64,000 nucleotides of DNA from Leptospira sp. GIMC2001 (GCF_028462125.1 NZ_CP115468.1:3961559-4025558), one strand, 5' to 3'; shown: positions 26,137 through 37,847, counted from the stretch's first letter. The notes: generated from the sequence alone by a model not told the origin. Numbers and translations: made by a program.

Positions 26137-27300
26137 ATGAGTGGCAATGATTTTTATCGCAATCTACCAGCAATTTCGAATTTCAGTGATTTACTTAGAT
26201 CCGAGTCTTATACCGAAGTTCCGGATGATTGGTGGATCGTTGTTACTGATGTTCAGAATTCTACAAAAGCTATTGAAGAAGGAAGATACAAGGATGTAAA
26301 TATTTCCGGAGGACTCTGTGCAATGGCTTTGTCCAATCTTGTCACTGATATGGAACATCCATTTGTATTCGGTGGTGACGGAATAACCTTTCTTATTCCT
26401 GGCAATATTCTCGCAGACGTGCGTTCTGTCCTAATGGATACCAAGAAAAGTGTAAAAAACTTTTTTGATTTGGATCTTCGCGTGGGTGTTGTTCCTATCG
26501 CCAAGCTAAAAATCCAGAATAAGCCTATTCTTGTTGGCAAATGGACCATTAGCAAATATTATAAACAAGCGATATTGCGTGGACCAGGTGTTGGTCAAGC
26601 CGAGAGCTGGGTCAAAGAATTCAATTCACCTTATACCATCGGTGATGACGAACCCACTCCAATTCTAGCTAACTTCAATGGTTTTACTTGCCGCTGGAAG
26701 GACATACCATCACCTCAGGGAGAAACCATCTCCTTAATTATTCGATTTCTAAGTGAGTTTGATGATACAGAAAATTTTAACAAAACCTTCACAAACTTAG
26801 AAACAATCTTGGGCGATGTGAATGATTACCATCCGCTAAATGAGGCGAACTTAGATATTGTTAATCAATTTAAGATTCTTGCTAAAGAAGCAATGGTATC
26901 TGCTCGCAGCTCAAGAGGTTTGGGAAAAATCTTTAATCTCGCTCGAATTTATATCGAAACTCTTGTTATGCGACTAGCTATCTTTTTTCGCTTACCCATT
27001 AAATCAGACATTTATATTCTTAAGGATCTCAAAGCTCATCAAGTCAATTCATCTGATTTTCGAAAATTTGATGGTGACTTAAAAATGGTGGTATCACTTA
27101 CCGATACCAAAAGAAAGTCAATGGTTGCATATCTAGATGAGCAAGAGAAGGCAGGTAGATTGGTTTATGGAATGCATATTTCTGACCGTGCTTTGCTTAC
27201 CTGCCTTATGCATTCGGATTCCAAAAGTGAAGTTCATTTTGTTGATGGAGCTGATGGTGGATATGCGATGGCAGCAAAGATTCTCAAATCAAAACTGTAG
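26137..27300 (+). CDS. DUF3095-family protein, cyclase-like fold
   Basis: Protein of 387 aa matching the DUF3095 pattern. The start region WWIVVTDVQNSTKAIEEG and later FVFGGDGITFLIP recall the metal-binding and GDG segments of class III nucleotide cyclases, but I see no clear purine-specifying residues. The function of the family is unknown. There is no signal peptide; it is predicted cytoplasmic. It is a single gene 117 bp after the copper regulator. Confidence 0.75.
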   Translation: MSGNDFYRNLPAISNFSDLLRSESYTEVPDDWWIVVTDVQNSTKAIEEGRYKDVNISGGLCAMALSNLVTDMEHPFVFGGDGITFLIPGNILADVRSVLMDTKKSVKNFFDLDLRVGVVPIAKLKIQNKPILVGKWTISKYYKQAILRGPGVGQAESWVKEFNSPYTIGDDEPTPILANFNGFTCRWKDIPSPQGETISLIIRFLSEFDDTENFNKTFTNLETILGDVNDYHPLNEANLDIVNQFKILAKEAMVSARSSRGLGKIFNLARIYIETLVMRLAIFFRLPIKSDIYILKDLKAHQVNSSDFRKFDGDLKMVVSLTDTKRKSMVAYLDEQEKAGRLVYGMHISDRALLTCLMHSDSKSEVHFVDGADGGYAMAAKILKSKL

Positions 27301-27390
27301 GTATTAGATTTTTAATGGAATCCAAAACATTTTAAATATATCTATACCACTTCATCTAATTTAACTAATTCAACCAATTCAATAATAGCT

Positions 27391-27822
27391 ATGCTCATCA
27401 TCAAATTAGTACAGATTTTCCTAACAATTTTTCTGACTGGATTGATCTGGACGATTCAGTTGGTTCACTATCCCTCTTTTAATGATGTTGGAAAAAATGA
27501 ATTCATTCAATTTCATAAAAACCATACCACTCGAATCTCCATTCTTGTTATTCCGTTTATGATCTGTGAACTATTGATATCGATCGCTTGGCTGGTTTTG
27601 GAGCTGAATCAATTTTCTATTGTCAATGCGTCTTTGGTGCTATTGATTTGGCTTGCTACTTTCCTCATTTCTGTTCCCATTCACAATGCATTAGTTCAAA
27701 ATTTTAATTTAGTACTAATACAGAAATTAAATCAGACCAATTGGATACGAACCATTCTCTGGAGTCTCAAAAGTTTTCTACTATTAGGATATTTCTTTAT
27801 TTCTATAAAACAACTTCAATGA
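27391..27822 (+). CDS. Small four-helix membrane protein
   Basis: Protein of 143 aa with four hydrophobic helices at about residues 3-23, 50-70, 80-100 and 118-138. The motif IQLVHYPSF after the first helix resembles uncharacterised small integral membrane proteins with a conserved WxxxxxYP element. Its TGA stop is immediately followed by the carboxypeptidase frame, so they may be co-transcribed. The function is unknown. Confidence 0.65.
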   Translation: MLIIKLVQIFLTIFLTGLIWTIQLVHYPSFNDVGKNEFIQFHKNHTTRISILVIPFMICELLISIAWLVLELNQFSIVNASLVLLIWLATFLISVPIHNALVQNFNLVLIQKLNQTNWIRTILWSLKSFLLLGYFFISIKQLQ

Positions 27823-27831
27823 TTGTACATT

Positions 27832-29310
27832 ATGGCATTTTCCAAATACCGAGAAATCTACAATCGTATTCAACATTTTTCTAACATACAGAGCATCCTA
27901 AATTGGGATAGCGAAGTCACGATGCCAGCTGCCGCAAGGGAAGAAAGATCTTTCCAAATTGCCGAAATGACAAAGTTGATTCACGAGATTTTTACTGGCA
28001 GCGAATTTGCAAGGGCTCTTGAAGCAGCATCCAATGAAATTGAAAAGAATAACAATGATCCAAAGTATTTTATTAGAAAAAGAGAATTGGAAGTTATTAC
28101 AAGACGATTAGATAAACAAAAAAAATTACCAACCGATTTTGTTACTAAATTATCTCAGAAAACCAATATTGCTCATGCGAAATGGGTAGAAGCTAAAAAG
28201 CAGAAAGATTTCAATTTATTTTCTGAAACATTATCAGAGTTAGTTGATCTAGCAAAAGTGCAAGCAGACTACTATGGTTACGAGAACGAAAGATACGACG
28301 CTTTACTAGATGACTATGAAAGAGGAGCAACTGGAACGATGCTTTCGGAACTTTTTGACAATCTTAAGAAAGATCTCGTTCCAATTGTATCCAAAGCAAA
28401 ATCCTATCCAAATCCTTTCAAGCTACCCATTGATGCAATGAAGCAAAAGAAATTTTGTGAACTCCTTCCACCACGACTTGGACTTTCTCATGATATTTCT
28501 CGATTGGATATTAGTGCTCATCCTTTTTCAACAAGCTTAGGTTCTAAGGACAAAAGAATAACAACTCGTTATGATGAATTGGATCCTCTTTCTGCTGTAT
28601 TTGGTGTGCTACATGAGACCGGTCATTCATTGTATGAAGCTGGACTATCAGAAATGCCCGAGGCACCGAATCCATTAGCAGAATTTCTATCGCTAGGGAT
28701 TCACGAATCACAAAGTCGTCTTTGGGAGAATCAAGTAGGTAGAAGCCGAGAATTTTGGAACTATTACTATCCTGTTGCATTAGAGAGTTGGGAACTCAAA
28801 GAGAGGGATCTACCATTCGATGATTTTTTCAATTATATACAGAGTGTTCAGAAATCCAAAATACGAGTAGAAGCGGATCCTGTTACTTACAATTTGCATA
28901 TCATACTTAGATTTGAAATTGAAAGAGATCTTATCGCAGACAAGATTAAAGTATCCGATCTTCCAGAACTTTGGCGATCAAAGATGCAAGATTATTTCGG
29001 ATTGAAGATCGATAACGATGCAGAAGGTGTGCTACAAGATGTTCATTGGTCAATGGCAGCGTTTGGTTACTTCCCGACTTATGCGCTCGGGAATATCTAC
29101 TCAGCGCAACTATATGAAGCCTTTCTTCGCGATAATCCAGTTTTCAAAGATCATTTAACGAAAACAGGCGAAACCAAAGATTTGCTCGAATGGCTAAAAA
29201 AGAATGTTCATCATCAAGGAAGAATTTACGAGGTTCCAGAATTGATTGAGAAAGCGACGGGTTCTGAGCCGAGTAGTGCAAGTTTAATTAAACATTTAAG
29301 CAATATCTAA
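27832..29310 (+). CDS. M32 family metallocarboxypeptidase (carboxypeptidase Taq type)
   Basis: Cytoplasmic zinc carboxypeptidase of about 492 aa removing C-terminal residues from peptides. The zinc motif HETGH lies at about residues 260-264 and the third ligand Glu in IHESQSRLWENQVGRS, about 28 residues later, as in M32 enzymes. The start is placed at ATG 27832 (MAFSKYREI); the frame could open three codons earlier at a TTG. Confidence 0.92.
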   Translation: MAFSKYREIYNRIQHFSNIQSILNWDSEVTMPAAAREERSFQIAEMTKLIHEIFTGSEFARALEAASNEIEKNNNDPKYFIRKRELEVITRRLDKQKKLPTDFVTKLSQKTNIAHAKWVEAKKQKDFNLFSETLSELVDLAKVQADYYGYENERYDALLDDYERGATGTMLSELFDNLKKDLVPIVSKAKSYPNPFKLPIDAMKQKKFCELLPPRLGLSHDISRLDISAHPFSTSLGSKDKRITTRYDELDPLSAVFGVLHETGHSLYEAGLSEMPEAPNPLAEFLSLGIHESQSRLWENQVGRSREFWNYYYPVALESWELKERDLPFDDFFNYIQSVQKSKIRVEADPVTYNLHIILRFEIERDLIADKIKVSDLPELWRSKMQDYFGLKIDNDAEGVLQDVHWSMAAFGYFPTYALGNIYSAQLYEAFLRDNPVFKDHLTKTGETKDLLEWLKKNVHHQGRIYEVPELIEKATGSEPSSASLIKHLSNI

Positions 29311-29332
29311 TATGATTTGGAGGCTGGTTGAA

Positions 29333-30292
29333 TCACCAGCTTCCACTCGATCCACCACCACCAAAACTTCCACCACCACCACTCCAGCCTCCGCCTCCAG
29401 AAGAACTCCAACCTCCAGAGGAACCTGATCCACCTCCGCCGTGTCGAATTGCAGTTAGAAAAATCCATGCAATCACAGAAAATGTCAGAGTTTCAAAGGG
29501 TATATCTGCTCTTTTCATTTCTGAAAATAAGCTTCCAATTCCGAAAAATATAAATATAACAACAAAAGCTGTTAAGTAACGACCCATGACTATGAGGATA
29601 AAAGCAATTACAAGTCCAATGACTACGAGAACAGATTGAATTGTACTCCATGAAGAAACATCGGAAGTGTCGTAATTTGGATTTGCTTCACTACCAAGAT
29701 CCGATAACTCTCCGCGAATCAAACCATCTAAAACTTTAACTCCCTCTAACACTCCTTTGTCGAAATTTCCTTCTTTGAAATGAGGCGTGATGTAATCATT
29801 GATAATTCTTCTTGCTGTAACATCAGGAATTGCGCCTTCCAAACCATATCCAACTTCGATTCTGAGTTTCCTATCTTCCTTAGCAATCACCAAGATAACG
29901 CCATCATCAACGCCTTTGCGTCCGATTTTCCAAGCTTCCGCATACCGCATAGAGAACTGTTCGATCGCTTCGGGCTCCGTTGTGTTAACAATCAGAACTT
30001 GAATCTGACTTCCCTTATCTTTTTGCAAAGTGTAGATTATATTTCTGATTTCTTGTTTTGATTCATTTGATAGAAGCCCTATTTTATCTTCAACAGGATC
30101 ACGAAGTTCTAAAACCTGAGATATATCTTGAGAGTGGAGAAATGTAGGAGATATCAAGAAAAATGTTACAAAATGTACGAGATATAGAAATCGAATACAG
30201 GGATTAGAGCGATTAGTGCGTATTCGATTTACCCCATTGAGGTTAATAGCTAGTTTAAATAAAGTAAGAATGCGATTTGTTAACATTTTCAT
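29333..30292 (-). CDS. TPM-domain (YgcG-type) membrane protein with Gly/Ser-rich tail
   Basis: Protein of 319 aa. An N-terminal hydrophobic segment (about 33-50) is a signal or anchor. A TPM domain follows at about residues 60-190 (VNTTEPEAIEQFSMRYAEAW, then KEDRKLRIEVGYGLEGAIPD). Two to three membrane helices lie at about 222-285, and the C-terminus is a repetitive Gly/Ser/Trp-rich tail. This layout is typical of YgcG-like proteins. Some TPM proteins are periplasmic phosphatases, others assist photosystem or complex assembly; the role here is unknown. Confidence 0.83.
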   Translation of the reverse strand: MKMLTNRILTLFKLAINLNGVNRIRTNRSNPCIRFLYLVHFVTFFLISPTFLHSQDISQVLELRDPVEDKIGLLSNESKQEIRNIIYTLQKDKGSQIQVLIVNTTEPEAIEQFSMRYAEAWKIGRKGVDDGVILVIAKEDRKLRIEVGYGLEGAIPDVTARRIINDYITPHFKEGNFDKGVLEGVKVLDGLIRGELSDLGSEANPNYDTSDVSSWSTIQSVLVVIGLVIAFILIVMGRYLTAFVVIFIFFGIGSLFSEMKRADIPFETLTFSVIAWIFLTAIRHGGGGSGSSGGWSSSGGGGWSGGGGSFGGGGSSGSW

Positions 30293-30343
30293 AATTTGTT
30301 TCCAAATCTAGAATAGCAATAGGTAGTTTTGAGATTCAAGATA

Positions 30344-30378
30344 AAAAAAGCCCCTCAGGAAAATCCCGAGAGGCTTTT
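30344..30378 (-). terminator. Rho-independent terminator of hppA
   Basis: Stem AAAAGCC...GGCTTTT with an inner CTC/GAG and GG/CC pairing and an AAAAT loop, 31 bp after the hppA stop. Read on the minus strand the GC stem is followed by a run of seven T. Confidence 0.85.
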
Positions 30379-30408
30379 ACTTTTTAACAGTTTCTAGATC
30401 TTATCCAA

Positions 30409-32532
30409 TCACTTGAATAACTTTGTTAACACTCCACCATGTAGAACAAAGAATTCAGCAAATACAAGACTTGTAATCGCCATCAATTTAATTAAAATAT
30501 TGATCGCAGGACCAGATGTATCTTTGAAAGGATCTCCTACGGTGTCACCGACAACGGCAGCTTTGTGTTGATCAGAACCTTTTTTGCCAAGCTTCTCAAT
30601 GTATTTCTTAGCATTATCCCACGCTCCACCCGAGTTAGCAGATGAAATAGCAAGAACAACTCCAGACACCAAGGCTCCAGCAAGCATACCCGCGAGCGAC
30701 TTCACACCAAAAAGATATCCCATAACAATTGGTGATGCCAATACTAGAACTCCTGGAGCAATCATTTCTCTGAGTGCTGCAGCAGTTGATATATCCACGC
30801 ATTTTTTGTAATCAGGTTTACCTGTTCCTTCCATCAAGCCTGGAATTTCTTTGAATTGTCTTCTTACTTCAACAACCATATCCAAAGCCGCTTTACCAAC
30901 TGACTTCATTGTCATAGCAGAGAAAACGAAAGGCAACATAGCACCAAATAATAATCCACCGAATACAAATGGATCTAATAGCTCAATATTTCTTAGAGAT
31001 TCATCTTCAGCTCTAGCTCTTGTTATGAACGCTGCAAACAGAGCAAGCGAAGTCAGAGCAGCCGATCCGATTGCAAATCCTTTTCCAACTGCAGCTGTTG
31101 TATTACCAGCAGCATCAAGCGTATCAGTTCTATCACGAACTTCTTTACCAAGCTCTGCCATCTCTGCAATACCACCCGCGTTGTCAGATACAGGACCGTA
31201 AGCATCAATAGTAAGTCCGACAGCAATAGTTGAGATCATACCGATCGCAGCAATGGCAATTCCATACATACCAGCGATTACGGAAGAGACAACAATTGTA
31301 ATCACAAGAATTACAACAGGAATCACAGATGATTTATATCCTAATGCTAGACCATAGATGATGTTTGTAGCTGCACCAGTCTCACAAGAATCAACAACTT
31401 CACGAACTGGTTTGTAAGTGTGAGATGTATAAATTTCTGTAATCCAACCAATCAACATTCCACCAAACAATCCAAGTAGTAGTGATGTATAAACATTCCA
31501 TTTTGTAATGACCAGACCATCGATTTCAAATTCGTTGATCATGAAATAGTCTGTTACAAAATACATCATAGCTGCTACGATAAATGTTGAAATCCAAAGT
31601 TGAAGTTTTAGCGCTTTCTCAACACTACCATTTTCTTTGATTCTCGCAAAGAATGTAGTTATCAACGAAGCAGGAATTCCAAAAGCAGATATCAATACTG
31701 GATAGAGTAGGGCAGAAGAATCACCAGCTAACGCAGCAGAGGTTGCACCAATCACTAGAGCGGCACATGTTGCCTCAGCAGCAGATCCGAAAAGGTCAGC
31801 ACCCATACCAGCGATATCACCAACGTTATCTCCAACGTTATCAGCAATTGTTGCTGGGTTTCTTGGATCATCTTCTGGTATTCCTTTCTCAACTTTACCT
31901 ACTAAGTCAGCACCAACATCAGCAGCTTTTGTATAGATTCCACCACCAACGCGACCGAAAAGTGCTACTGAGGAACCACCCAAGCCATAACCTGCTAATG
32001 CTTCCATTAGAATATGAGTTGGAACTGTTGCATGCAAACCTGTGAAGATCATATAAAGTGCAATTAGTCCAAGTATTGCTAGACCTATAAGTCCAAATCC
32101 CATTACAGCACCAGAATCAAAAGCAACTCGGAATGCTTTGCTCATAGAAGTTTTAGCTGCTTGAGCTGTTCGAACGTTTCCAGCAGTTGCTATCTTCATT
32201 CCTATGAAGCCAGATAGACAGGAGATTGCAGCACCAACAACAAAAGCAATAGCTGTATGCAATCCTTCTGAGAATTCTGTTTTAGGATTGTCCAAAAGTA
32301 AGAAAATCATTACTGCCATGAACGCAATAAATAGAGAGATTACTTTGTATTCTCTAACTAAGAATGCCATAGCACCATCTGCAATTGCAGCAGCGATTTC
32401 CTTTAATTTTACAGTTTGGGGAGTTGTATCATTCACTCCGCCTACTTTGATTGTTACGACCCGGTATGTGTAGAACATTGCCGTAAGTATCGCTAATACG
32501 GACATAGCGATGATGATTATCTCTGGGGTCAT
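30409..32532 (-). CDS. hppA: Membrane-bound ion-pumping pyrophosphatase, K+-dependent subtype
   Basis: Integral membrane pyrophosphatase of 707 aa with about 16 helices, coupling PPi hydrolysis to cation export. The substrate-binding acidic motif is visible as [20 protein letters not shown], then [20 protein letters not shown]. The segment [16 protein letters not shown] has Ala, not Lys, at the position that distinguishes K+-dependent from K+-independent forms, so this is the K+-dependent type. Such enzymes may pump H+ or Na+; the sequence as read here does not settle which. It has its own terminator. Confidence 0.93.
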   Translation of the reverse strand: MTPEIIIIAMSVLAILTAMFYTYRVVTIKVGGVNDTTPQTVKLKEIAAAIADGAMAFLVREYKVISLFIAFMAVMIFLLLDNPKTEFSEGLHTAIAFVVGAAISCLSGFIGMKIATAGNVRTAQAAKTSMSKAFRVAFDSGAVMGFGLIGLAILGLIALYMIFTGLHATVPTHILMEALAGYGLGGSSVALFGRVGGGIYTKAADVGADLVGKVEKGIPEDDPRNPATIADNVGDNVGDIAGMGADLFGSAAEATCAALVIGATSAALAGDSSALLYPVLISAFGIPASLITTFFARIKENGSVEKALKLQLWISTFIVAAMMYFVTDYFMINEFEIDGLVITKWNVYTSLLLGLFGGMLIGWITEIYTSHTYKPVREVVDSCETGAATNIIYGLALGYKSSVIPVVILVITIVVSSVIAGMYGIAIAAIGMISTIAVGLTIDAYGPVSDNAGGIAEMAELGKEVRDRTDTLDAAGNTTAAVGKGFAIGSAALTSLALFAAFITRARAEDESLRNIELLDPFVFGGLLFGAMLPFVFSAMTMKSVGKAALDMVVEVRRQFKEIPGLMEGTGKPDYKKCVDISTAAALREMIAPGVLVLASPIVMGYLFGVKSLAGMLAGALVSGVVLAISSANSGGAWDNAKKYIEKLGKKGSDQHKAAVVGDTVGDPFKDTSGPAINILIKLMAITSLVFAEFFVLHGGVLTKLFK

Positions 32533-32611
32533 GAATTACCTCTTTTCTATTTTAAAAAAAATGCACGGTGCAAAACGATTGAAAAAGCCCAAAAGTTCCG
32601 ATGGAAATAGT

Positions 32612-33832
32612 ATGGGCAACGTTTTCACAACTATAAAAAGGAGTTTGGTAAAATCTTCTAGCATTTTTTCAATTCTGTTTTTGATTTCTTTGCTCTTTTC
32701 ACCAATACTTTTGTATCCCGCCCCTTCTTCTTATAGTTATGATGAATTGTTGGATCAAGCTGTCGCAAAATTGAAAGCTTACGATTATGGCCGAGCACTA
32801 GACAAGCTCACACTTGCCAGAGACAAGCAAGTTCCTTTAGATTATAGATTCTATTATATTCTAGGAGAGACTTATTATAGAATGGGCAAGTTTACAGAAG
32901 CAAACCATGAATTCAAAAAGTCCTTAGAACTCGAACCAGGACAGATTGAACTCTTATTGAAATTGAGTGTGTTCCATGAAACAGATCGCAGACCTCAATA
33001 TTCATTAGAAATTCTTAAATCTTATTTTAAATTTGTTCCTGATAATAAAAATCAAATCTATAGGTCTGCCATACTTGCAAGACAAGTTGGAGAGAACGAA
33101 TTCGCAATTCAGCAATGGGAATTATTAGAAGGGGACAAAAACTATGAAAAAGAAATTGGAGCGATTCGAGAAGATATACAAAGACTGATTACCCTTAAGA
33201 ACTGGAATCAAGCTATTGAACAATCCAGAAAATTCCTTCTGTATTTCCCAAGAGATCCACTTCTTCACGAATATCTCATCTTAGCACTTAGAGCATCAGA
33301 TCACAAAGATCTAGAAAAAGCAATCGTGGACTCCAATGCAATATTTTACAACAATGCAAATTTTTCTATAAGATACGGAATATACTTACAAGAAAAAGAA
33401 AGAATGCTTGAAGCACTTGCAGCATTTCGTCGGGCTTATACGATTATTTTGCGTGAGTCAAATGACAGGCAATTGTCTGAAGTAAGTTTTCTGATTCGAC
33501 AGACCTATCATTTTCTCAATCGAGAGCATGATGCGCGAGCGCTTGCAGAACTTCAAAAGATCTTGAAATCAAAAGATGCAGAGAAGGAAAAAAGACTACT
33601 GCAAGCAACGATCACCTATCCGAAGAATAGAGAGATTTTGGTATATGCCATTTATTTTCTTGATCAGAGAATATTAGAATCTAATACAAAAGAAGATTTC
33701 GATCCTTCGGTAGAGTCTGCATTAATTAGCAAAATCAAAAATCTCAATCAACAACTCAAAGACCGTGATCTTGAAAATGAAGAGACGGAATTGATCCGTG
33801 TAATTGGTCCTTTCACTCAAGAAAAAAACTAA
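32612..33832 (+). CDS. TPR-repeat protein with signal segment
   Basis: Protein of about 406 aa. The start is placed at ATG 32612, which gives a normal signal peptide ([12 protein letters not shown], hydrophobic core, LLYPAPSS); the frame is open further upstream and overlaps the hppA 5' end. At least three tetratricopeptide units at about residues 50-150 are visible ([20 protein letters not shown], then [11 protein letters not shown]), with further helical repeats to the end. It is probably a periplasmic scaffold. Its stop overlaps the convergent acs gene by 4 bp. Confidence 0.75.
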   Translation: MGNVFTTIKRSLVKSSSIFSILFLISLLFSPILLYPAPSSYSYDELLDQAVAKLKAYDYGRALDKLTLARDKQVPLDYRFYYILGETYYRMGKFTEANHEFKKSLELEPGQIELLLKLSVFHETDRRPQYSLEILKSYFKFVPDNKNQIYRSAILARQVGENEFAIQQWELLEGDKNYEKEIGAIREDIQRLITLKNWNQAIEQSRKFLLYFPRDPLLHEYLILALRASDHKDLEKAIVDSNAIFYNNANFSIRYGIYLQEKERMLEALAAFRRAYTIILRESNDRQLSEVSFLIRQTYHFLNREHDARALAELQKILKSKDAEKEKRLLQATITYPKNREILVYAIYFLDQRILESNTKEDFDPSVESALISKIKNLNQQLKDRDLENEETELIRVIGPFTQEKN

Positions 33833-35793
33833 GAATGATATTTCTTCTTATCTTCAATGATCGTTGCTACAACGGATGGATCAGCCAATGTTGAGATATC
33901 ACCCAATCCATCGAATTCTCCACAGGCAATCTTTCGCAAAATTCTACGCATAATTTTTCCAGACCGAGTCTTAGGTAGGGAAGGAGTCCAATGAATAATA
34001 TCAGGTCTTGCAATTTTCCCAATGATCTTCTCAACGGACGCGATCAACTCCTTCTTTAAATCATCATTAGTAGCGACACCTTGTTTGACCGTAACATAGG
34101 CATAGATCGCTTGCCCCTTGATATCATGTGGAAAACCAACCACAGCTGCTTCGGCAACAGATTTATGTTCAACCAGTGCTGATTCAACTTCTGCAGATCC
34201 AATTCTATGCCCGGATACATTTAGTACGTCATCAACACGTCCTGTAATCCAATAGTAACCATCTTTGTCTCGCCTTGCCCCGTCTCCCGTGAAATAGTAT
34301 CCTGGAAATTGAGAGAAGTATGTATCAAAAAATCTTTTTTTATCTCCGTAAACTCCGCGCATCATAGACGGCCAAGGGCTTGATATACAAAGATTACCAG
34401 ATATTTCACCTTTATCTTTTATCTCATTTCCTTCATTGTCAACTAACACTGGCTTTATGCCGAAGAATGGCAAAGTAGCTGAACCTGGCTTTGTCGCAAT
34501 GGCACCAGGCAAAGGTGATATCATGATGGAACCTGTTTCTGTCTGCCACCATGTATCTACTATAGGACATTGTCCTTTTCCAATATTTTTATTGTACCAT
34601 TCCCAAGCCTCTGGGTTGATTGGCTCTCCAACAGTTCCCAACAATCTTAGAGACTTAAGTGATCTTTTATTCACATGATCGACGCCTTCTCTTGCAAGTG
34701 CACGAATGGCAGTTGGTGCTGTATAGAAAACGTTCACTTTGTACTTATCAATAACGTCCCAGAATCTTCCCGCATCAGGATATGTTGGAACTCCTTCGAA
34801 CATTATTGAAGTTGCTCCATTAGACAAAGGTCCGTACAAAATGTAACTATGACCAGTGATCCATCCGATATCTGCTGTGCACCAATATGTATCCTCTGGT
34901 TTGTAATCAAAAACATAATTGAAAGTCAAATTGGCACCTAAGAGGTAACCACCTGTAGTATGCAAAACTCCCTTGGGTTTTCCTGTGGATCCAGAAGTAT
35001 AAAGAATGAATAGCGGATCTTCTGCATCCATCGCTTCCGGAGGACACTCAACGCTATTAGCCTGATCCTTCATCAAGTAATGATACCAATGATCTCGTCC
35101 TTCTTTCCAATTAAGATTGGTCTCCGAACCAGTCCTTCTTACGACGATCATATTTTTGATTTTTTCTTTACATAGAGCAATGGCATCATCGACATTCTTT
35201 TTAAGGTCGATCATCTTACCACCCCGGTAACCACCATCGGAAGTGATCACTAAAGTAGGTTTACAATCTTCAATTCTTCCGTGCAATGCCTCAGGGGAAA
35301 AGCCTCCAAACACCACCGAATGAACAGCACCTATTCTCGTGCATGCAAGGCAAGCTATCGCCAATTCTGGAATCATCGGCAGATAGATTAATACTCGATC
35401 TCCTTTCTTAACACCGAACTTTTTGATTACATTTGAGAATTTATTTACTTCGCGGTATAGATCTAGATAGGTTAAAGTGCGTGATTCTTCAGGGTTATCA
35501 CCTTCCCAGATCAATGCAGCTTTATTCTTAAGTGGAGTTGTGAGATGGCGGTCTATACAATTGTATGAAACATTTAATTTACCCGATTCAAACCATTTTA
35601 CTTTAGCATTTTTAAAGTCATGGCTTAAAACTTTTGTCCACTTCTTAAACCAAGTCAACCTCTTCGCTTGCTCTCCCCAAAACTTCTGAGGATTGGTTAT
35701 AGATAACTTATACAATTCCTTATAGGATTTGAGAGTAAGATTCGATTTTTTAACGAATTCTTTGGAAGGTGTGAGAATTCTTTCCTTTGCCAT
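33829..35793 (-). CDS. acs: Acetyl-CoA synthetase (AMP-forming)
   Basis: Cytoplasmic enzyme of 654 aa, the usual length, activating acetate to acetyl-CoA through acetyl-AMP. Seen: the P-loop-like [11 protein letters not shown] (about residue 270), [29 protein letters not shown] followed by [12 protein letters not shown], and the regulatory lysine in [15 protein letters not shown]. It lies 8 bp downstream of the universal stress protein gene, probably co-transcribed. It lets the cell use acetate or recycle it. Confidence 0.95.
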   Translation of the reverse strand: MAKERILTPSKEFVKKSNLTLKSYKELYKLSITNPQKFWGEQAKRLTWFKKWTKVLSHDFKNAKVKWFESGKLNVSYNCIDRHLTTPLKNKAALIWEGDNPEESRTLTYLDLYREVNKFSNVIKKFGVKKGDRVLIYLPMIPELAIACLACTRIGAVHSVVFGGFSPEALHGRIEDCKPTLVITSDGGYRGGKMIDLKKNVDDAIALCKEKIKNMIVVRRTGSETNLNWKEGRDHWYHYLMKDQANSVECPPEAMDAEDPLFILYTSGSTGKPKGVLHTTGGYLLGANLTFNYVFDYKPEDTYWCTADIGWITGHSYILYGPLSNGATSIMFEGVPTYPDAGRFWDVIDKYKVNVFYTAPTAIRALAREGVDHVNKRSLKSLRLLGTVGEPINPEAWEWYNKNIGKGQCPIVDTWWQTETGSIMISPLPGAIATKPGSATLPFFGIKPVLVDNEGNEIKDKGEISGNLCISSPWPSMMRGVYGDKKRFFDTYFSQFPGYYFTGDGARRDKDGYYWITGRVDDVLNVSGHRIGSAEVESALVEHKSVAEAAVVGFPHDIKGQAIYAYVTVKQGVATNDDLKKELIASVEKIIGKIARPDIIHWTPSLPKTRSGKIMRRILRKIACGEFDGLGDISTLADPSVVATIIEDKKKYHS

Positions 35794-35801
35794 AACAAAA
35801 A

Positions 35802-36644
35802 TTATCTACTAGTAAAGATCGGTGAGTTGATTTTTCCAAGAATCGCTGAAGTAAATGATCCAACAAAAAATTCTTTCACTCCACCGGTTCCATAGACACC
35901 CATTACCAAAAGAGATGGATTGTGCTCTTTAAAGTAACCGATTACCGGTTCCCAAGTTGTATCAGGTGCGTGGATCGGTTTCTCAATACATTTAATATTA
36001 TGATGACTTAGATATTCGCTAACGGTTTTTACGTTCGATTGTGCTTGATCGATATTAGAAGAAGATGATATAACAGTAATTTTTTCATATTGGTTGGCAA
36101 GTCCAGTAAGAACAAACATTTGGATCGACTTATTGGATAAGATGCTTCCATCAGTTGTTATCACGGCTTCTTTAAATGAATTAGGAGATACATCTTCTGG
36201 TACAATCATCATCGGTCTATGAGTTGACTTGGTGATATGAGAGAAGGTATCGCATTCTTCTCGTTGAGTTGCATATTTAAAATAAGTTTTAGAACCAATA
36301 ACTAAAAGATCATGCTTAACCATTTCATGAATGATCTCTTCAGTCGGATTTCCTGTTTTTCTAATAAACTCAGATTGGATTCTACGCTCTTTCGCTGTCT
36401 TATCAAAAGTTTGAAATAAAGCATCAGCTGCATCAAAAGCCTCTTTTAATACAGATTCTTTGGCTCTATCGGAAAAACCAGCCGATCCTAAAGGTTTTGC
36501 TTTGGTTTCAGTTATTGCAGGTTCATCGACTATCGACATACCAAAAAGTTTTGCTTTTGTTTTGGAAGAAATATCGGAAGCAAGATTTAAACCGGCCTGG
36601 GTATAAGAACTTGAATCCATAGGTAGTAAAATGCTGCCAATCAT
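35802..36644 (-). CDS. Tandem universal stress protein
   Basis: Protein of about 280 aa containing two UspA-like domains (about residues 1-145 and 155-280). The start is set at ATG 36644 ([15 protein letters not shown]), preceded by AGAGG. The second domain keeps the nucleotide-binding pattern [18 protein letters not shown]; the first has a looser version (IGSKTYFKY). It precedes acs by 8 bp. Usp proteins respond to stress and energy state; the pairing with acs suggests a metabolic link, which is inference. Confidence 0.87.
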   Translation of the reverse strand: MIGSILLPMDSSSYTQAGLNLASDISSKTKAKLFGMSIVDEPAITETKAKPLGSAGFSDRAKESVLKEAFDAADALFQTFDKTAKERRIQSEFIRKTGNPTEEIIHEMVKHDLLVIGSKTYFKYATQREECDTFSHITKSTHRPMMIVPEDVSPNSFKEAVITTDGSILSNKSIQMFVLTGLANQYEKITVISSSSNIDQAQSNVKTVSEYLSHHNIKCIEKPIHAPDTTWEPVIGYFKEHNPSLLVMGVYGTGGVKEFFVGSFTSAILGKINSPIFTSR

Positions 36645-36740
36645 TGATGAACCTCTTTTTTCGATCATTTTCCTTTAATTGACTGGTTTGTCGAGAGAAT
36701 AATTACTTTTCCATAATAGATCATCAAAGCAGTATGCATT

Positions 36741-37847
36741 ATGACTTTTAGAATCGGTATAGATGCGAGAATGATCAACCATTCCGGCATAGGAGTAAGA
36801 ATACAGAATGTTCTTCAATTCTGGAAAGATCCTTTTCCAGACACTGAACTCTATATTTTTGGTGATCCAGATCTATTAGAAAATTATATACTACCGAAGC
36901 ATTCCAAAATCATACGCTACAAAGCAAAAATCTATTCAATCAGAGAACTCTTTGGTCATCCATTGATGAAGAAAATGGATCTATTAGATATTCCACATTT
37001 CAATGCTCCGCTTAAGTATTTGCATAAATCAATAGTTACGATTCATGATTTGATTCCATGGGTTATGAGAGAATTCCATTCGAGTTGGATAAAACGAATC
37101 TATCTTAGAATTAACCTAAATAGAATATTTAAAAAATCGAAACAGATTGTAGCAGTTTCGGAATTCACAGCTGTTGATATAGAAAGGGAATTTGGCATGC
37201 CAAGCAATGGAATTGTTGTGATTCATAATGGTATTGACCACTACTTATACAGGTCCCAACCAATTTCTAAGGTTGAATCTTTTAAAAAGAAATACAATCT
37301 TCCAGAAAAGTTCTTTCTAACAGTGGGAATTGGAAAAGGTCATAAGAACCAAAAATTTCTGATAGATTGCTTAGGTAACGAATGGATGAAGGAAGCTAAT
37401 ATGCCGCCCCTGGTTATAGCAGGAGTTGGAGGAAAAATCCCGAACTACTTGAAGGATACCTACGAGAAGTGGAAAAGGAAAATAATCATTCTACCGCGAA
37501 TTTCAGATCGGGAAATGCCACTGATGTATCAATCGGCTTTTATTTTAATCTTTCCATCACTGTATGAAGGTTTTGGATTCCCAGTTGTCGAAGCTTCTGC
37601 AATGGGAACTCTAGTACTATCTTCGAATGCTACAGTTTTGCCTGAAGTATTAGGCGAAGGCGCCTTGTATTTTGATCCATATTCAGCCGAAAGTTTTTCG
37701 ACTCAATTGCACGCATCATTGCAATTAAAAGCAAGCAAAAGAAAGATCATTACCAGTTTGGCTCAAAGACATTCCAAAAAGTTTAATTGGGATAAAACTG
37801 TGATAGAAATCCAGAAAAACTATCTGCGTATCGCGAAAATGATGTAG
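36741..37847 (+). CDS. GT4-type glycosyltransferase
   Basis: GT-B-fold glycosyltransferase of 368 aa. The N-terminal GIDARMINHSGIGVR and the C-terminal nucleotide-sugar site with EGFGFPVVEASAMG (the E-x7-E motif, about residues 282-295) define a group 1/GT4 enzyme. It probably transfers a sugar in envelope polysaccharide or lipopolysaccharide synthesis. It is an isolated gene divergent from the universal stress protein, so no pathway is indicated. A ribosome site is weak. Confidence 0.85.
   Translation: MTFRIGIDARMINHSGIGVRIQNVLQFWKDPFPDTELYIFGDPDLLENYILPKHSKIIRYKAKIYSIRELFGHPLMKKMDLLDIPHFNAPLKYLHKSIVTIHDLIPWVMREFHSSWIKRIYLRINLNRIFKKSKQIVAVSEFTAVDIEREFGMPSNGIVVIHNGIDHYLYRSQPISKVESFKKKYNLPEKFFLTVGIGKGHKNQKFLIDCLGNEWMKEANMPPLVIAGVGGKIPNYLKDTYEKWKRKIIILPRISDREMPLMYQSAFILIFPSLYEGFGFPVVEASAMGTLVLSSNATVLPEVLGEGALYFDPYSAESFSTQLHASLQLKASKRKIITSLAQRHSKKFNWDKTVIEIQKNYLRIAKMM

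Noticed and set aside
29328..29579. Proline-rich plus-strand protein
   Set aside because: It is the antisense reading of the Gly/Ser-rich tail of the TPM protein.
31743..32045. Gln/Leu-rich plus-strand protein
   Set aside because: Antisense shadow of hppA, produced by its Ala/Gly-rich codons.
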